A stretch of DNA of 64,000 nt from Quatrionicoccus australiensis. GTDB lineage: Bacteria; Pseudomonadota; Gammaproteobacteria; Burkholderiales; Rhodocyclaceae. Each line of letters opens with the position of its first letter. Within the stretch, counting starts at the first letter, position 1. The stretch lies in the NCBI RefSeq assembly GCF_020510425.1, contig NZ_JAHBAH010000001.1:1426001-1490000 (forward strand), written 5' to 3'. Of this stretch, positions 1-9,541 are shown one piece after another. The translations under genes and the position numbers were made by a program. The notes under the pieces were generated by a model that saw only the letters and a list, made by a program, of their open reading frames with translations, was not told where the DNA came from and made no database searches.

Positions 1-296
1 TCGCACTGTTCTACCTGCGCTCGGTGGCACCGGCCTCGATCAAGACGACGGACATCTACTGGGGCGCCATTCCCTTCGTCTGCATCCAGATCCTGATGGT
101 CGCAATCATCATCATCTTCCCGGGCGTGGTCAGCTATGGCGATGAAGCGCAGCGCGAAGCAGCCCGCCTCGAACGCAGCGGCGAAGGTCCAGCCCCGATC
201 GACCTCAACACCCTGATGCAGGACGATGCCAACGAAGGCTCGAAGCAACAGGACCCGAGCGCCGACCTGCTGAAGAACCTGCAGGGCGAAAAATAA
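1..296 (+). CDS. TRAP transporter large permease (DctM-type), 3' end only
   Basis: The reading frame is open from base 3 to the stop at 294-296, so the gene begins before the window. The last hydrophobic segment, following the phrase TTDIYWGAIPFV, matches the final membrane helix of TRAP large permeases, where a short 'IYRGVIPF'-like loop precedes it. The helix is followed by a hydrophilic tail of about 50 residues ending in QGEK, longer than in many family members. TRAP large subunits carry organic acids with sodium across the inner membrane together with a small subunit and a periplasmic binding protein. A DctP-type binding protein lies at 1020-2108 on the opposite strand and could be its partner. 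The family call rests on the C-terminal segment only. Confidence 0.75.
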   Translation, partial: ALFYLRSVAPASIKTTDIYWGAIPFVCIQILMVAIIIIFPGVVSYGDEAQREAARLERSGEGPAPIDLNTLMQDDANEGSKQQDPSADLLKNLQGEK

Positions 297-320
297 GCAG
301 CACCATCCTTATCGACAGCA

Positions 321-350
321 AAAAGGCGGGGTTTCGACCCCGCCTTTTTT
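321..350 (+). terminator. Rho-independent terminator after the TRAP permease
   Basis: A stem AAAAGGCGGGG / CCCCGCCTTTT with a 6-8 base loop is followed by a T-rich tail. It lies 25 bases after the permease stop codon. Confidence 0.85.
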
Positions 351-488
351 ATTTATAGTGCCCACCTATCCGCCGGATAAGCACAAATGATTGGCTGCAC
401 AGGGCCTCTGGCGGCAAAATAGCTTCAACGTCTCAAGCGGCAAGCCAGGATGGCTGGCCGTTTTCCAACAACCAGAAGGGAGTGCATC

Positions 489-953
489 ATGGATATCGGC
501 ATCAGCAAGAAAGATCGTGAAAAAATCGCCGACGGGCTGTCTCACCTGCTCGCCGACTCATACACCCTGTACCTGAAGACCCACAACTTCCACTGGAACG
601 TCACCGGTCCGATGTTCAACACGTTGCACGTGATGTTCATGGGGCAATACACCGAACTGTGGAATGCGCTCGACCTGATCGCCGAACGCATCCGCGCCCT
701 CGGCTTCCCGGCGCCGGGCACCTACAAGGAATTCGTCGCGCTGACCGTGATCAAGGAAAGCGAAGGCGTGCCGAATGCGACGGAAATGCTCAAACAGTTA
801 CTCGCCGGCCAGGAAGCCGTGACCAAGACGGCACGCAGCATCTTCCCGCTGGTCGACAAGGCTGGCGACGAGCCGACCGCCGACCTGCTGACCCAGCGCA
901 TGCAGATCCACGAAAAGAATGCCTGGATGTTGCGCAGCATGCTCGAAAACTGA
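489..953 (+). CDS. dps: Dps family DNA-protection ferritin
   Basis: A 154-residue protein that begins [17 protein letters not shown]. It has the Dps signature [14 protein letters not shown] near residues 34-47, carrying the His and Trp of the intersubunit ferroxidase site, and a partner acidic segment in the next helix ([15 protein letters not shown]). Dps forms a 12-subunit shell that oxidises and stores iron using peroxide and protects DNA under stress. The ATG at 489 is chosen over an upstream in-frame start because AAGGGAG (475-481) sits at ribosome-binding distance and the family starts here. The gene stands alone between two terminators, so it is probably its own transcription unit. Confidence 0.93.
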   Translation: MDIGISKKDREKIADGLSHLLADSYTLYLKTHNFHWNVTGPMFNTLHVMFMGQYTELWNALDLIAERIRALGFPAPGTYKEFVALTVIKESEGVPNATEMLKQLLAGQEAVTKTARSIFPLVDKAGDEPTADLLTQRMQIHEKNAWMLRSMLEN

Positions 954-971
954 GCCAGAAATTCAGGCCAA

Positions 972-1003
972 CAAAAAACCCGCGAAATTCGCGGGTTTTT
1001 TGT
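972..1003. terminator. Bidirectional terminator between dps and the convergent dctP-like gene
   Basis: AAAAAACCCGCGAA / TTCGCGGGTTTTTT is a near-perfect hairpin with A and T runs on both sides. It can therefore stop transcripts from dps (+) and from the TRAP binding protein (-). Confidence 0.85.
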
Positions 1004-1019
1004 TGTCGACCGGTACGGC

Positions 1020-2108
1020 TTACTTGTGCGACTGCAGGAAGGAATCCATGCGGTGCTCGGCGACGCTGAACCAGGCGTTCTGCGTCTTGCGGTACTTTTC
1101 GTACTCGGTGTACACCTTCTTGAAGGCCGGATTCTTCGCGGCTTCGTCGGAGTACAGTTGTTGTGCAGCCTTGTAGGCGGCTTCGAGGATCTCGTCCGAG
1201 TATTTCTGCAGCTTGACACCGCTTTGCAGCAGCTTGGACAGGGCGATCGGGTTCTTGTGGTCGTACTCGGCCAGCATCGTGACATTGGCTTCGTAGGCGG
1301 CAGCCTGGAAGGCTTCCTGGTATTCCTTCGGCAGCTTGGCCCATTCGGCCTTGTTCACGAAGAAATGGATGGTCGGGCCCGGTTCCCACCAACCCGGGTA
1401 ATAGTAGTTCTTGGCAACCTTGTAGAAGCCGAGCTTTTCGTCATCGAACGGGCCGACCCATTCGGCGGCGTCGATGGTGCCCTTTTCCAGCGCCGGGTAG
1501 ATGTCGCCACCGGCGATCTGTTGCGGCACAACGCCGAGCGCAGAGAAGACGTTGCCGCCGAGACCGGCGATGCGCATCTTCAGGCCGTCGAGGTCTTTCA
1601 GGGTCTTCACTTCCTTGCGGAACCAGCCGCCCATCTGGGTACCGGTATTGCCGCCGGCAAACGACAGGACGTTGTAGTTCGAGTAGAAATCGTCGAGCAC
1701 CTTCTGGCCGCCACCGTAGTAGATCCAGGCATTCATCTGGCGGGCATTCATGCCGAACGGCACCGAGGTACCGAAGCCGAAGGTCTTGTCCTTGCCGACG
1801 TAGTAGTAGGAACAGGTATGGCAGACTTCGACGGTGCCTTGCTGCACGGCATCCAGGGCCTGCAGGCCGGGAACGATTTCGCCGCCGGCGAAGACACGGA
1901 TGTCGAACTTGCCGCCGGTAATGGCGCGCACGCGGTTGGCCAGCACTTCGGCGCCACCGTAAATGGTGTCAAGGCTCTTCGGGAAGCTGGAAGTCAGGCG
2001 CCATTTGATGGTCGGCGAGGACTGGGCGATGGCCGGCGCGGCGATGGTCGCCGCGGCACCGGCAGCGGCGCCGATAGAGGCTTTTTTCAGAAAGTCACGA
2101 CGTTGCAT
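1020..2108 (-). CDS. TRAP transporter substrate-binding protein (DctP/TakP-like)
   Basis: A 362-residue periplasmic binding protein. The N-terminus has a twin-arginine signal (RRDFLKK at residues 3-9) followed by an Ala-rich core ending in APAIAQ. The mature part starts SPTIKWRLTSSFPKSLDTIYGG and contains the TakP-like stretch CHTCSYYYVGKDKTFGFG and EWVGPFDDEKLGFYKVAKNYYYPGWWEPG, typical of DctP proteins that bind 2-oxoacids or lactate-type ligands. It delivers its ligand to a TRAP permease in the inner membrane. The permease end at 1-296 is the nearest candidate partner, although dps lies between them and the strands differ. The exact ligand cannot be read from the sequence. Confidence 0.9.
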   Translation of the reverse strand: MQRRDFLKKASIGAAAGAAATIAAPAIAQSSPTIKWRLTSSFPKSLDTIYGGAEVLANRVRAITGGKFDIRVFAGGEIVPGLQALDAVQQGTVEVCHTCSYYYVGKDKTFGFGTSVPFGMNARQMNAWIYYGGGQKVLDDFYSNYNVLSFAGGNTGTQMGGWFRKEVKTLKDLDGLKMRIAGLGGNVFSALGVVPQQIAGGDIYPALEKGTIDAAEWVGPFDDEKLGFYKVAKNYYYPGWWEPGPTIHFFVNKAEWAKLPKEYQEAFQAAAYEANVTMLAEYDHKNPIALSKLLQSGVKLQKYSDEILEAAYKAAQQLYSDEAAKNPAFKKVYTEYEKYRKTQNAWFSVAEHRMDSFLQSHK

Positions 2109-2205
2109 ATTGTCTCCTTCGTGTTAGTTGGGTACATCAAGCAGTCTAGCGATTCAATTCTAATCAAAGCGGCAACTTTGGCGAGTTGCGGAAAACCCTT
2201 ATAAC

Positions 2206-3549
2206 TTATTCACCCGCCACCGTCATGCGATCGATCAGGATGGAGCCGGTCTGCTTTGACCCGCGCACCACCACGTCGTTCCCGACGGCAACGATGCCGG
2301 CCAGCATGGTCTTGAGATTGCCGGCGATGGTGATTTCCTCGACCGGATAGGCGATCTTGCCGTTTTCCACCCAGTAACCGGCGGCACCGCGCGAGTAGTC
2401 GCCGGTGACGTAATTGATGCCGTGCCCGAGCAGTTCGGTAACCAGCAGGCCGCGCCCCATCCTGGCGAGCAGACCATCCAGGTCGAGCTCGCCGGGCTGG
2501 ATGATCAGGTTGTGGCTGCCACCGGCATTGGCCGTGGTCGGCATCCCGAGTTTGCGACCGGTATAGGTGCTGAGGAAATAGCCCTGCAGGATGCCACCGG
2601 TCACGATGTCGCGATCGCGCGTTGCAACGCCGTCGCTGTCGAAGGAGCCGGAACCGAGGCCACGCAGGATGTGCGGCCGTTCGCAGATATTGACGAAGTC
2701 CGGCATCACCCGCTTGCCGAGATGATCAAGCAGGAAGGACGACTTGCGGTACAGCGCACCGCCGCTGACCGCGTGCACCAGGCTGCCGAGCAGGCCACCG
2801 GCGAGCGGCGCCTCGAACAACACCGGGAATTCGCCGGTCTTGACCTTGCGCCCACCGAGACGCGCCACCGCGCGCTCGGCGGCAATGCGGCCGACGCTGG
2901 CGGCATCATCAAGTTCAGCAGCACAGCGTCGCGTCGTGTACCAGTCGTCGCGCTGCATGGCGTCCTGTTCACCGGCAATCACCGAGCAGGAAATGTAGTG
3001 GCGCGAGGTCGGATAGCCTCCCATGAAACCCAGGCTGTTGGCCGAAACAAAATGCGCCTGCTGCGTCGACACCGAGGCGCCTTCGGAATTGCTGACCAGC
3101 GGACTGGCGGCAAACGCGGCCTGTTCGCAACGGCGCGCCGTCTCGATCGCGTCCTCAACGGTCAACGCCCAGGGATGGAACAAATCCAGATCGGGGCAAT
3201 CCTTGGCCATCAAGGCCGCATCGGCCAGGCCGGCACAGTCATCTTCGGCGGTGAAGCGGGCGATGTTGAGCGCCGCCTCGACCGTCTCGCGCAAAGCCTG
3301 CGGCGAGAAGTCGGAGGTACTGGCGTAACCCTTGCGCTGACCGGAATAGACGGAAATTCCGATGCCCTTGTCGCGGTTGAATTCGATGGTTTCGACCTCG
3401 TCGCAACGCACGCCGACCGACTGGCCGAAACCTTCGGAAACATCGACCTCGCAGGCGGTCGCCCCCTTTTCCCGGGCATGTTTGAGCACATCCTCGGCCA
3501 GTTGCTGCAAGGTCGAAAAAGCGTAGGAAAAGCTGGCGACTTCAGGCAT
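2206..3549 (-). CDS. pmbA: Metalloprotease PmbA/TldE
   Basis: A 447-residue protein of the PmbA/TldD family. Recognisable segments include DKGIGISVYSGQRKGYAST near residue 80, RCEQAAFAAS in the middle, and the C-terminal GYFLSTYTGRKLGMPTTANAGGSHN and TGDYSRGAAGYWVENG. PmbA (TldE) pairs with TldD to form a zinc protease that clips peptides such as microcin B17 precursor and CcdA. The zinc ligands lie in TldD, and PmbA is the non-zinc partner. No tldD lies in the window. The gene is divergent from darP (3619), an arrangement common in betaproteobacteria. Confidence 0.93.
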   Translation of the reverse strand: MPEVASFSYAFSTLQQLAEDVLKHAREKGATACEVDVSEGFGQSVGVRCDEVETIEFNRDKGIGISVYSGQRKGYASTSDFSPQALRETVEAALNIARFTAEDDCAGLADAALMAKDCPDLDLFHPWALTVEDAIETARRCEQAAFAASPLVSNSEGASVSTQQAHFVSANSLGFMGGYPTSRHYISCSVIAGEQDAMQRDDWYTTRRCAAELDDAASVGRIAAERAVARLGGRKVKTGEFPVLFEAPLAGGLLGSLVHAVSGGALYRKSSFLLDHLGKRVMPDFVNICERPHILRGLGSGSFDSDGVATRDRDIVTGGILQGYFLSTYTGRKLGMPTTANAGGSHNLIIQPGELDLDGLLARMGRGLLVTELLGHGINYVTGDYSRGAAGYWVENGKIAYPVEEITIAGNLKTMLAGIVAVGNDVVVRGSKQTGSILIDRMTVAGE

Positions 3550-3618
3550 GAAAGGGGCGTCCGAACGGGAAAGTCGCTATCATAGCAGCCCATCAATGCC
3601 CGCCTGCGACCGCGCCCC

Positions 3619-4155
3619 ATGCAAGAAGAAGATTTCACCGAGAGTACCAGCCGCCCTTCGAAGACCAAGAAGAAGGAGGCCATGCATGAACTGCGCGACC
3701 TCGGCGCCGAACTGGTCGAGCTTTCCGTCGGCCAGTTGAAGAAGATCAAGCTGCCGGAAGAGATTTACGATGCCGTGCGCGAATGCCAGAAGATCACCGC
3801 CCACGGCGCTCACCGCCGCCAGGTCGCCTATCTCGGCAAGCTGATGCGCAATGTCGACGACGAACCGATCCGCGCCGGCCTGGCGTTGCTGCGCGGCGAA
3901 TCGTCGGCCGAAGTGGCGCGTATCCACCGCCTCGAACGCATGCGCCAGCGCCTGATCGACGACGAAGGCGCCCTGCCCGAGTTGCTCGCACTGTGGCCCG
4001 GCCTCGACATGCAGCAGCTGCGTCAGCTGCGCCGCAACGCGCTCAAGGAACAAGAAGGCAACAAGCCGCCGAAGAGTTTCCGCGCCATTTTCCAGCTCCT
4101 GCAGGAACAGGACGGCAAGCCGGCACCGGAAGCCGCGGAAACGGACGATGAGTGA
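3619..4155 (+). CDS. darP: Ribosome-associated protein DarP (YjgA, DUF615)
   Basis: A 178-residue, highly charged protein. It has the DUF615 pattern SKTKKKEAMHELRDLGAEL, then LKKIKLPEEIYDAVRECQKITAHGAHRRQVAYLGKLMRN, and the C-terminal LRQLRRNALKEQE. DarP acts late in 50S subunit assembly, promoting maturation of 23S rRNA near the peptidyl-transferase centre. The stop overlaps the start of mog by eight bases, so the two are probably co-transcribed and coupled. Divergent pmbA next door is the usual neighbour. Confidence 0.92.
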   Translation: MQEEDFTESTSRPSKTKKKEAMHELRDLGAELVELSVGQLKKIKLPEEIYDAVRECQKITAHGAHRRQVAYLGKLMRNVDDEPIRAGLALLRGESSAEVARIHRLERMRQRLIDDEGALPELLALWPGLDMQQLRQLRRNALKEQEGNKPPKSFRAIFQLLQEQDGKPAPEAAETDDE

Positions 4156-4732
4156 ACAACTGATCATTGGTCTGGTCTCGATCAGCGACCGCGCCTCGAC
4201 CGGCATCTACGAAGACAAGGGCATCCCGGCCCTGCAGGAATGGCTGGGCGGCGCGCTGAGCACGCCCTGGCGCGCCGAAACGCGCTTGATCGCCGACGAT
4301 CAGCCGACGATTGAAAATACCCTGATTGAACTGGTCGACCGCTGCGGCTGCCATCTGGTGCTGACCACCGGCGGCACCGGCCCGGCCCTGCGCGACGTGA
4401 CGCCGGAAGCGACACTGGCCGTCGCCGACAAGGAAATGCCCGGCTTCGGCGAGGAAATGCGCCGGATCAGCCTCAATTTCGTGCCGACCGCGATCCTGTC
4501 GCGCCAGGTGGCGGTGATCCGCAAGCAGGCCCTGATCATCAACCTGCCCGGCCAGCCCAAGTCGATCAGGGAAACGCTCGAAGGCGTGCGCAATGCCGCC
4601 GGCGAAGTCACGCACGTCGGCATCTTCGCCGCCGTGCCCTACTGCATCGACCTGATCGGCGGCCCCTACGCCGAAACCGACCCGGCGGTGATCAAGGTCT
4701 TCCGCCCGAAGTCGGCGATCCGCCCGGCTTAA
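4148..4732 (+). CDS. mog: Molybdopterin adenylyltransferase
   Basis: A 194-residue MogA-type protein starting MSEQLIIGLVSISDRAS. It carries the family signatures LVLTTGGTGPALRDVTPEA near residues 74-92 and the substrate-binding GFGEEMRRIS, then LIINLPGQPKSIRETLEGV. The enzyme adenylates molybdopterin before molybdenum insertion by MoeA. It overlaps darP upstream, and its stop overlaps the end of the convergent gene at 4729 by four bases. Confidence 0.94.
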   Translation: MSEQLIIGLVSISDRASTGIYEDKGIPALQEWLGGALSTPWRAETRLIADDQPTIENTLIELVDRCGCHLVLTTGGTGPALRDVTPEATLAVADKEMPGFGEEMRRISLNFVPTAILSRQVAVIRKQALIINLPGQPKSIRETLEGVRNAAGEVTHVGIFAAVPYCIDLIGGPYAETDPAVIKVFRPKSAIRPA

Positions 4733-6303
4733 CCGATCAGCCCGCGGCGGTAGCGCGCCAGTTCGTACTCGCCGTTCTGTTCCAGCAAGGCGACCGGCGC
4801 CAGCAGAAAACGCTGGCCGTTGCGGCTGAAATCAAGACTTTCGCGCAAATCGAAGGAGTTGGGCGGCAGCACCAGGCGGACTTCGCCTGCCTCGCAACCA
4901 TCCTCGATCAGCAAACAGGGCAGGCTGGCGGCGGCACCATACTTGGAGGCCGTGCGCGGCGTCACCTCGACCGACACCACCTGCCGGGCCAGGGCCTGGA
5001 TACCGACCCGGGCCTCGCTCTCGGTTTCGCGGTGATAACGCCGGACAATGCCGAGCAACCAGTTGTCGCCGCCATCTGGCTGCAAGGCGAGCAAGGCACC
5101 GACGCGCAGCCATTCGGCGGAAATATTGCTGAGCACGGCCCCGAAACCGCCGCGACTGACATTTTCGACAACCCAGCTCTCGATCGGCAAGCCCGCCGGT
5201 CGACCGCCAAATTCACCCGAAAACACCACGAAGGCATTGACCAGTCCGTTCATCACCGACATCCGGTGCTTGACGCGATGCCGGTCATGCCGGCGCTGCG
5301 GCGGGATGGGCGCGAGATAAGCCGCGAGATGGCGCAGCACCGGCAACACGGCACGCACCTGGTATTGCCCGCCGAGATTGATGTCGGGCGGAATGTCGCC
5401 ACCCTGCTCGAGGTCGTGCAGCACGGCACGCATCGCCGCATTGGCTTCACCCGGCTTGAAAAAGCGCTGGCTGGGCTCGGCCCGTGCCGGCATCCTGGCC
5501 AGGCGCAGCGGCGGTTGGGCGAGATGCAAATCGACCCAGTAGACACTGTCTTCATGCGCCACATTGCCAAAGATGAAGGAGGGCAGGAAATGCATGATCA
5601 GGCGCTCGGCCAACTCGATTTCGAGCGGCATCAGGCTGTCCATCGACGCGGCCTGAAAGGCCACAGCCTTGACATATTCCTGCTGCGCGCTGGACATGCC
5701 GCCCTGCAGCGAGAGCAGTACCCGCTTGCCGGCGACACCTGCCGTCTCGGCCATTTCCAGGGCTCGGCCCAGACGCAACCAGATGGCGCCGAGCGTCGGA
5801 CCATAGTGAAACTGTTCCCACTTGATGATCGCCCCCAGCGCGGCAATCAGACGCGTGGCCAGTGCCGGCAACAGCAACTTGAGGGTTTCGGCGGCGCGCG
5901 GCTTGTCGGACGGGGTGTACAGGCAGCGCTCATAGGCCGCCGCGAGCAAGGTCCAGAAACCGTAATTGATCGACCACAGACGCTTTTCGTCGTTGCGCGT
6001 CAGACGCAGGGTGTGCAGATACTCGCGGGAAAGGCGCTTGAGGTGTGGCAGGGCGGCATCTTCGAGCTGACTCGCCGCATCGAAAACGCGATCCAGCGGA
6101 AACTCGTCTGCCGCCAGCAAAGACTCCAGCCAGCCGGCGATTTCATCGAGTGCCTTGAAGGCGTTATCACCGGGCAGCTCGCCGATCACCCGACGCAACT
6201 CGCGTGCGTCGGCCAGCGGATGTTCCGCCTTCTGACTGAGCAGCCTTCCCAGCCCTGGCATCTTGTCAAGCACCATTCTCTCCCTCTCCTGCTGTTCAGC
6301 CAC
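4729..6303 (-). CDS. Conserved hypothetical protein with C-terminal PilZ-like domain
   Basis: A 524-residue soluble protein with no signal peptide or clear membrane helix. The first 320 or so residues are helical and not recognised. Residues about 340-440 look like a PilZ c-di-GMP-binding domain: an Arg-rich RHRVKHR turn is followed about 40 residues later by VENVSRGGFGAVL, matching the RxxxR and (D/N)xSxxG PilZ motifs. If real, it is a c-di-GMP receptor. A large GGDEF-EAL enzyme lies at 37880, but no other link is visible. The gene ends convergently on mog and is divergent from thyA. The PilZ call is an inference from motifs only. Confidence 0.7.
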   Translation of the reverse strand: MAEQQERERMVLDKMPGLGRLLSQKAEHPLADARELRRVIGELPGDNAFKALDEIAGWLESLLAADEFPLDRVFDAASQLEDAALPHLKRLSREYLHTLRLTRNDEKRLWSINYGFWTLLAAAYERCLYTPSDKPRAAETLKLLLPALATRLIAALGAIIKWEQFHYGPTLGAIWLRLGRALEMAETAGVAGKRVLLSLQGGMSSAQQEYVKAVAFQAASMDSLMPLEIELAERLIMHFLPSFIFGNVAHEDSVYWVDLHLAQPPLRLARMPARAEPSQRFFKPGEANAAMRAVLHDLEQGGDIPPDINLGGQYQVRAVLPVLRHLAAYLAPIPPQRRHDRHRVKHRMSVMNGLVNAFVVFSGEFGGRPAGLPIESWVVENVSRGGFGAVLSNISAEWLRVGALLALQPDGGDNWLLGIVRRYHRETESEARVGIQALARQVVSVEVTPRTASKYGAAASLPCLLIEDGCEAGEVRLVLPPNSFDLRESLDFSRNGQRFLLAPVALLEQNGEYELARYRRGLIG

Positions 6304-6454
6304 CGATTCTAGTCGCTCGACAAGGCGAGCGGCATAAATAATTTTATTCCGTCATTCGCTCGGGCGCCGGCAAAACACTCTTGTCACAGTGTCATCCGCA
6401 GCATCGCCGGGACTGGTAAAATCCAAGGATCATTCATCCGGCCAGCCGATACTC

Positions 6455-7249
<795 letters not shown>

Positions 7250-7252
7250 GCC

Positions 7253-8848
7253 ATGCCCATGCGTCTTACTGAAACCTCGGGCTGGCGTGCGCTCGCCGAC
7301 CATGTCAAACAACTACGCCAGACGCATCTGCGCAGCCTGTTTGCTGACGACCCAAGCCGTTTCGAGCATCTTTCCTGCCGCCACGGCGACCTGCTGGTCG
7401 ACTACTCAAAACAGCGCCTGACCGGCGAAACCATGCAGCTGTTGCGCCAACTTGCCCAGACCGCGGATATTGCCGGCTGGGCCAGGCGCATGCGTAGCGG
7501 CGAAGCGATCAACCACACGGAACAACGCGCGGTACGCCATGTCGATCTGCGCGCCGGCGACGCAGCACCACCCGAAGTACGGAACGTGCTGACGCGCATG
7601 CAGGCCTTCTGCGAGCGCGTACACAGCGGGCAGTGGCGCGGCTATAGCGGCGAACGCATTACCGACGTCCTGAACATCGGCATCGGCGGCTCTGACCTCG
7701 GCCCGCACATGGCGGTGCAGGCACTGGCAGCACGCCAGCACCCGGACATCCGCGTCCACTTCGTCTCGAACCTCGATGGCGCCGATCTGGCCAACATGCT
7801 GCAGCACCTCAGTCCGCGCAGCACGCTGTTCGTGATCGCCAGCAAGACCTTCACCACCCTGGAAACCATCACCAACGCGCGCACCGCCCGTGACTGGCTA
7901 CTCGCTGCCTGCGGCGACCCGAGCATGGTCGCCAGGCACTTCGTCGCCGCCTCGACCAATCTCAAGGCCACCAGCGAATTCGGCATTGCCCCGGAAAACG
8001 TCTTCGAGTTCCAGGACTGGGTTGGCGGCCGCTTCTCCTTGTGGTCGGCGATCGGCCTGCCGATCGCGCTGGCCGTCGGATTTGCCAATTTCAAGGAATT
8101 ACTGGCCGGCGCCCGCGACATGGACGAGCATTTCTTCTGTGCGCCCGCCGAATCCAACCTGCCGCTGACACTCGCTCTCCTTGCCCTGTGGAATACCAAT
8201 TTCCTCAAGGCGCACAGCCACGGCGTCTTCCCGTACAGCCATTCGCTCGGCCTGCTGCCCGCGCATCTGCAACAGCTGGAGATGGAAAGCAACGGCAAGC
8301 ATGTCGATCGTCAGGGCCTGCCGGTCGACATCGCAACCGCACCGATTCTCTGGGGCACCGCCGGCACCAACGGGCAGCACTCTTTTTTCCAGTTGCTGCA
8401 TCAAGGCAGCGAACTGGTTGCCAGTGACTTCATTGCACTGGCTCGCTCTGACTTCCCGCTCCCCGGCCATCACAGCAACCTGCTGGCCAACTGTCTTGCA
8501 CAATCCTCGGCCCTGGCTTTCGGTCAGACCCAGAAGGAAGCCCGCCAGGCGGGCATCCCGGAAAGCCTGCTGCCGTATCGGACCTTCCCAGGAAACCAGC
8601 CATCGACCACCATCGTGCTGCCCGAACAGAGCCCCTTCACGCTCGGCCAACTGGTCGCGCTTTACGAGCACAAGGTGTTCTGCCTCGGCGTGCTGTGGAA
8701 TCTCAATTCTTTCGACCAGTGGGGTGTCGAACTCGGCAAGCAGCTGGCCAGCCGTCTCGCCCCCTGCTTGCGCGGCGAAGCAGCCAGTGACACGCTGGAC
8801 AGCTCGACGCGCGGCCTGATCGACCACCTGCGCCAGTTTCGGACCTGA
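7253..8848 (+). CDS. pgi: Glucose-6-phosphate isomerase
   Basis: A 531-residue protein with the Pgi signatures LNIGIGGSDLGPHMAV (near residue 140), VIASKTFTTLETI, VGGRFSLWSAIGLPIAL and the C-terminal NSFDQWGVELGKQLA. It interconverts glucose-6-phosphate and fructose-6-phosphate. Two ATGs (7253 and 7259) are possible. The gene lies between thyA and folA with gaps of three and two bases, so it is almost certainly on the same transcript although it is not a folate enzyme. Confidence 0.96.
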   Translation: MPMRLTETSGWRALADHVKQLRQTHLRSLFADDPSRFEHLSCRHGDLLVDYSKQRLTGETMQLLRQLAQTADIAGWARRMRSGEAINHTEQRAVRHVDLRAGDAAPPEVRNVLTRMQAFCERVHSGQWRGYSGERITDVLNIGIGGSDLGPHMAVQALAARQHPDIRVHFVSNLDGADLANMLQHLSPRSTLFVIASKTFTTLETITNARTARDWLLAACGDPSMVARHFVAASTNLKATSEFGIAPENVFEFQDWVGGRFSLWSAIGLPIALAVGFANFKELLAGARDMDEHFFCAPAESNLPLTLALLALWNTNFLKAHSHGVFPYSHSLGLLPAHLQQLEMESNGKHVDRQGLPVDIATAPILWGTAGTNGQHSFFQLLHQGSELVASDFIALARSDFPLPGHHSNLLANCLAQSSALAFGQTQKEARQAGIPESLLPYRTFPGNQPSTTIVLPEQSPFTLGQLVALYEHKVFCLGVLWNLNSFDQWGVELGKQLASRLAPCLRGEAASDTLDSSTRGLIDHLRQFRT

Positions 8849-8850
8849 AC

Positions 8851-9369
8851 ATGCCTGACATCATCATCATCGCCGCCGTTGCCAGCAACCGGGTCATCGG
8901 TCGCGACAATCAGCTGCTCTGGAACATCCCGGAAGACATGGCGCATTTCAAAACCCTGACTGCCGGCCAGACCGTGGTCATGGGGCGCAAGACCTGGGAG
9001 TCCTTACCGCCGCGTTTTCGCCCGCTGCCCGGCCGGCGCAACATCGTGATCACCCGCCAGGGCGACTATGTCGCCCCCGGTGCCGAAATCGCCGGCTCGC
9101 TGGAAATGGCCCTGCAACTGGCGTCGACCGCTGGCGCCGGCAATCAGCCGGCAAGCCACAACATTTTCGTGATCGGCGGCGGGGAAATCTATCAACAGGC
9201 GATGGCACTCGCGACCCGCCTCGAACTGACCGAAGTCGATGACGCACCGGAAGGCGACACCCGCTTCCCGGAAATTTCTTCCTCCGCCTGGCAGGAAGAA
9301 CGACGCAGCCCGCTAAACAGCAGCAGCGGCCTGCAGGGACATTTCGTCAGCTACCGCCGGCGCACCTGA
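8851..9369 (+). CDS. folA: Dihydrofolate reductase
   Basis: A 172-residue DHFR. The N-terminus IIAAVASNRVIGRDNQLLWNIPEDM contains the substrate-loop Trp-Asn-Ile-Pro and the catalytic acid, followed by VVMGRKTWESLP and NIVITRQ for NADPH, and FVIGGGEIYQQAM. It reduces the dihydrofolate made by ThyA. It starts two bases after the pgi stop codon and is the last gene of the run. Confidence 0.96.
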   Translation: MPDIIIIAAVASNRVIGRDNQLLWNIPEDMAHFKTLTAGQTVVMGRKTWESLPPRFRPLPGRRNIVITRQGDYVAPGAEIAGSLEMALQLASTAGAGNQPASHNIFVIGGGEIYQQAMALATRLELTEVDDAPEGDTRFPEISSSAWQEERRSPLNSSSGLQGHFVSYRRRT

Positions 9370-9526
9370 AACGATCAGGCTTGCGCCTTAGCGCTTGAAG
9401 GCGACCACCCCCGAGACAGTGGCGCCCCCCGGTGGCAAACACCACCCTGGCCGCCATCTCGGCAAAAGCAAAAGCCGGCAGCAACATCACAATCAGGGCC
9501 AAACACCAGCGCCATTGCTCCGTCAT
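9347..9526 (-). CDS. Possible small exported peptide (uncertain ORF)
   Basis: A 59-codon frame starts 15 bases after the decarboxylase stop. It begins MTEQWRWCLALIVMLLPAFAFAEMA, a good signal-peptide shape (hydrophobic core, AFA cleavage site). The frame then runs over the 3' end of folA. If one G is removed from a run of six Gs (9425-9430 region), the frame instead ends TGGATVSGVVAFKR at 9388, before folA. I do not recognise a family. It may be a real small protein, a frameshifted remnant, or chance. Confidence 0.2.
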   Translation of the reverse strand: MTEQWRWCLALIVMLLPAFAFAEMAARVVFATGGRHCLGGGRLQALRRKPDRFRCAGGS

Positions 9527-9541
9527 TGCCGGCTTCGTGAC

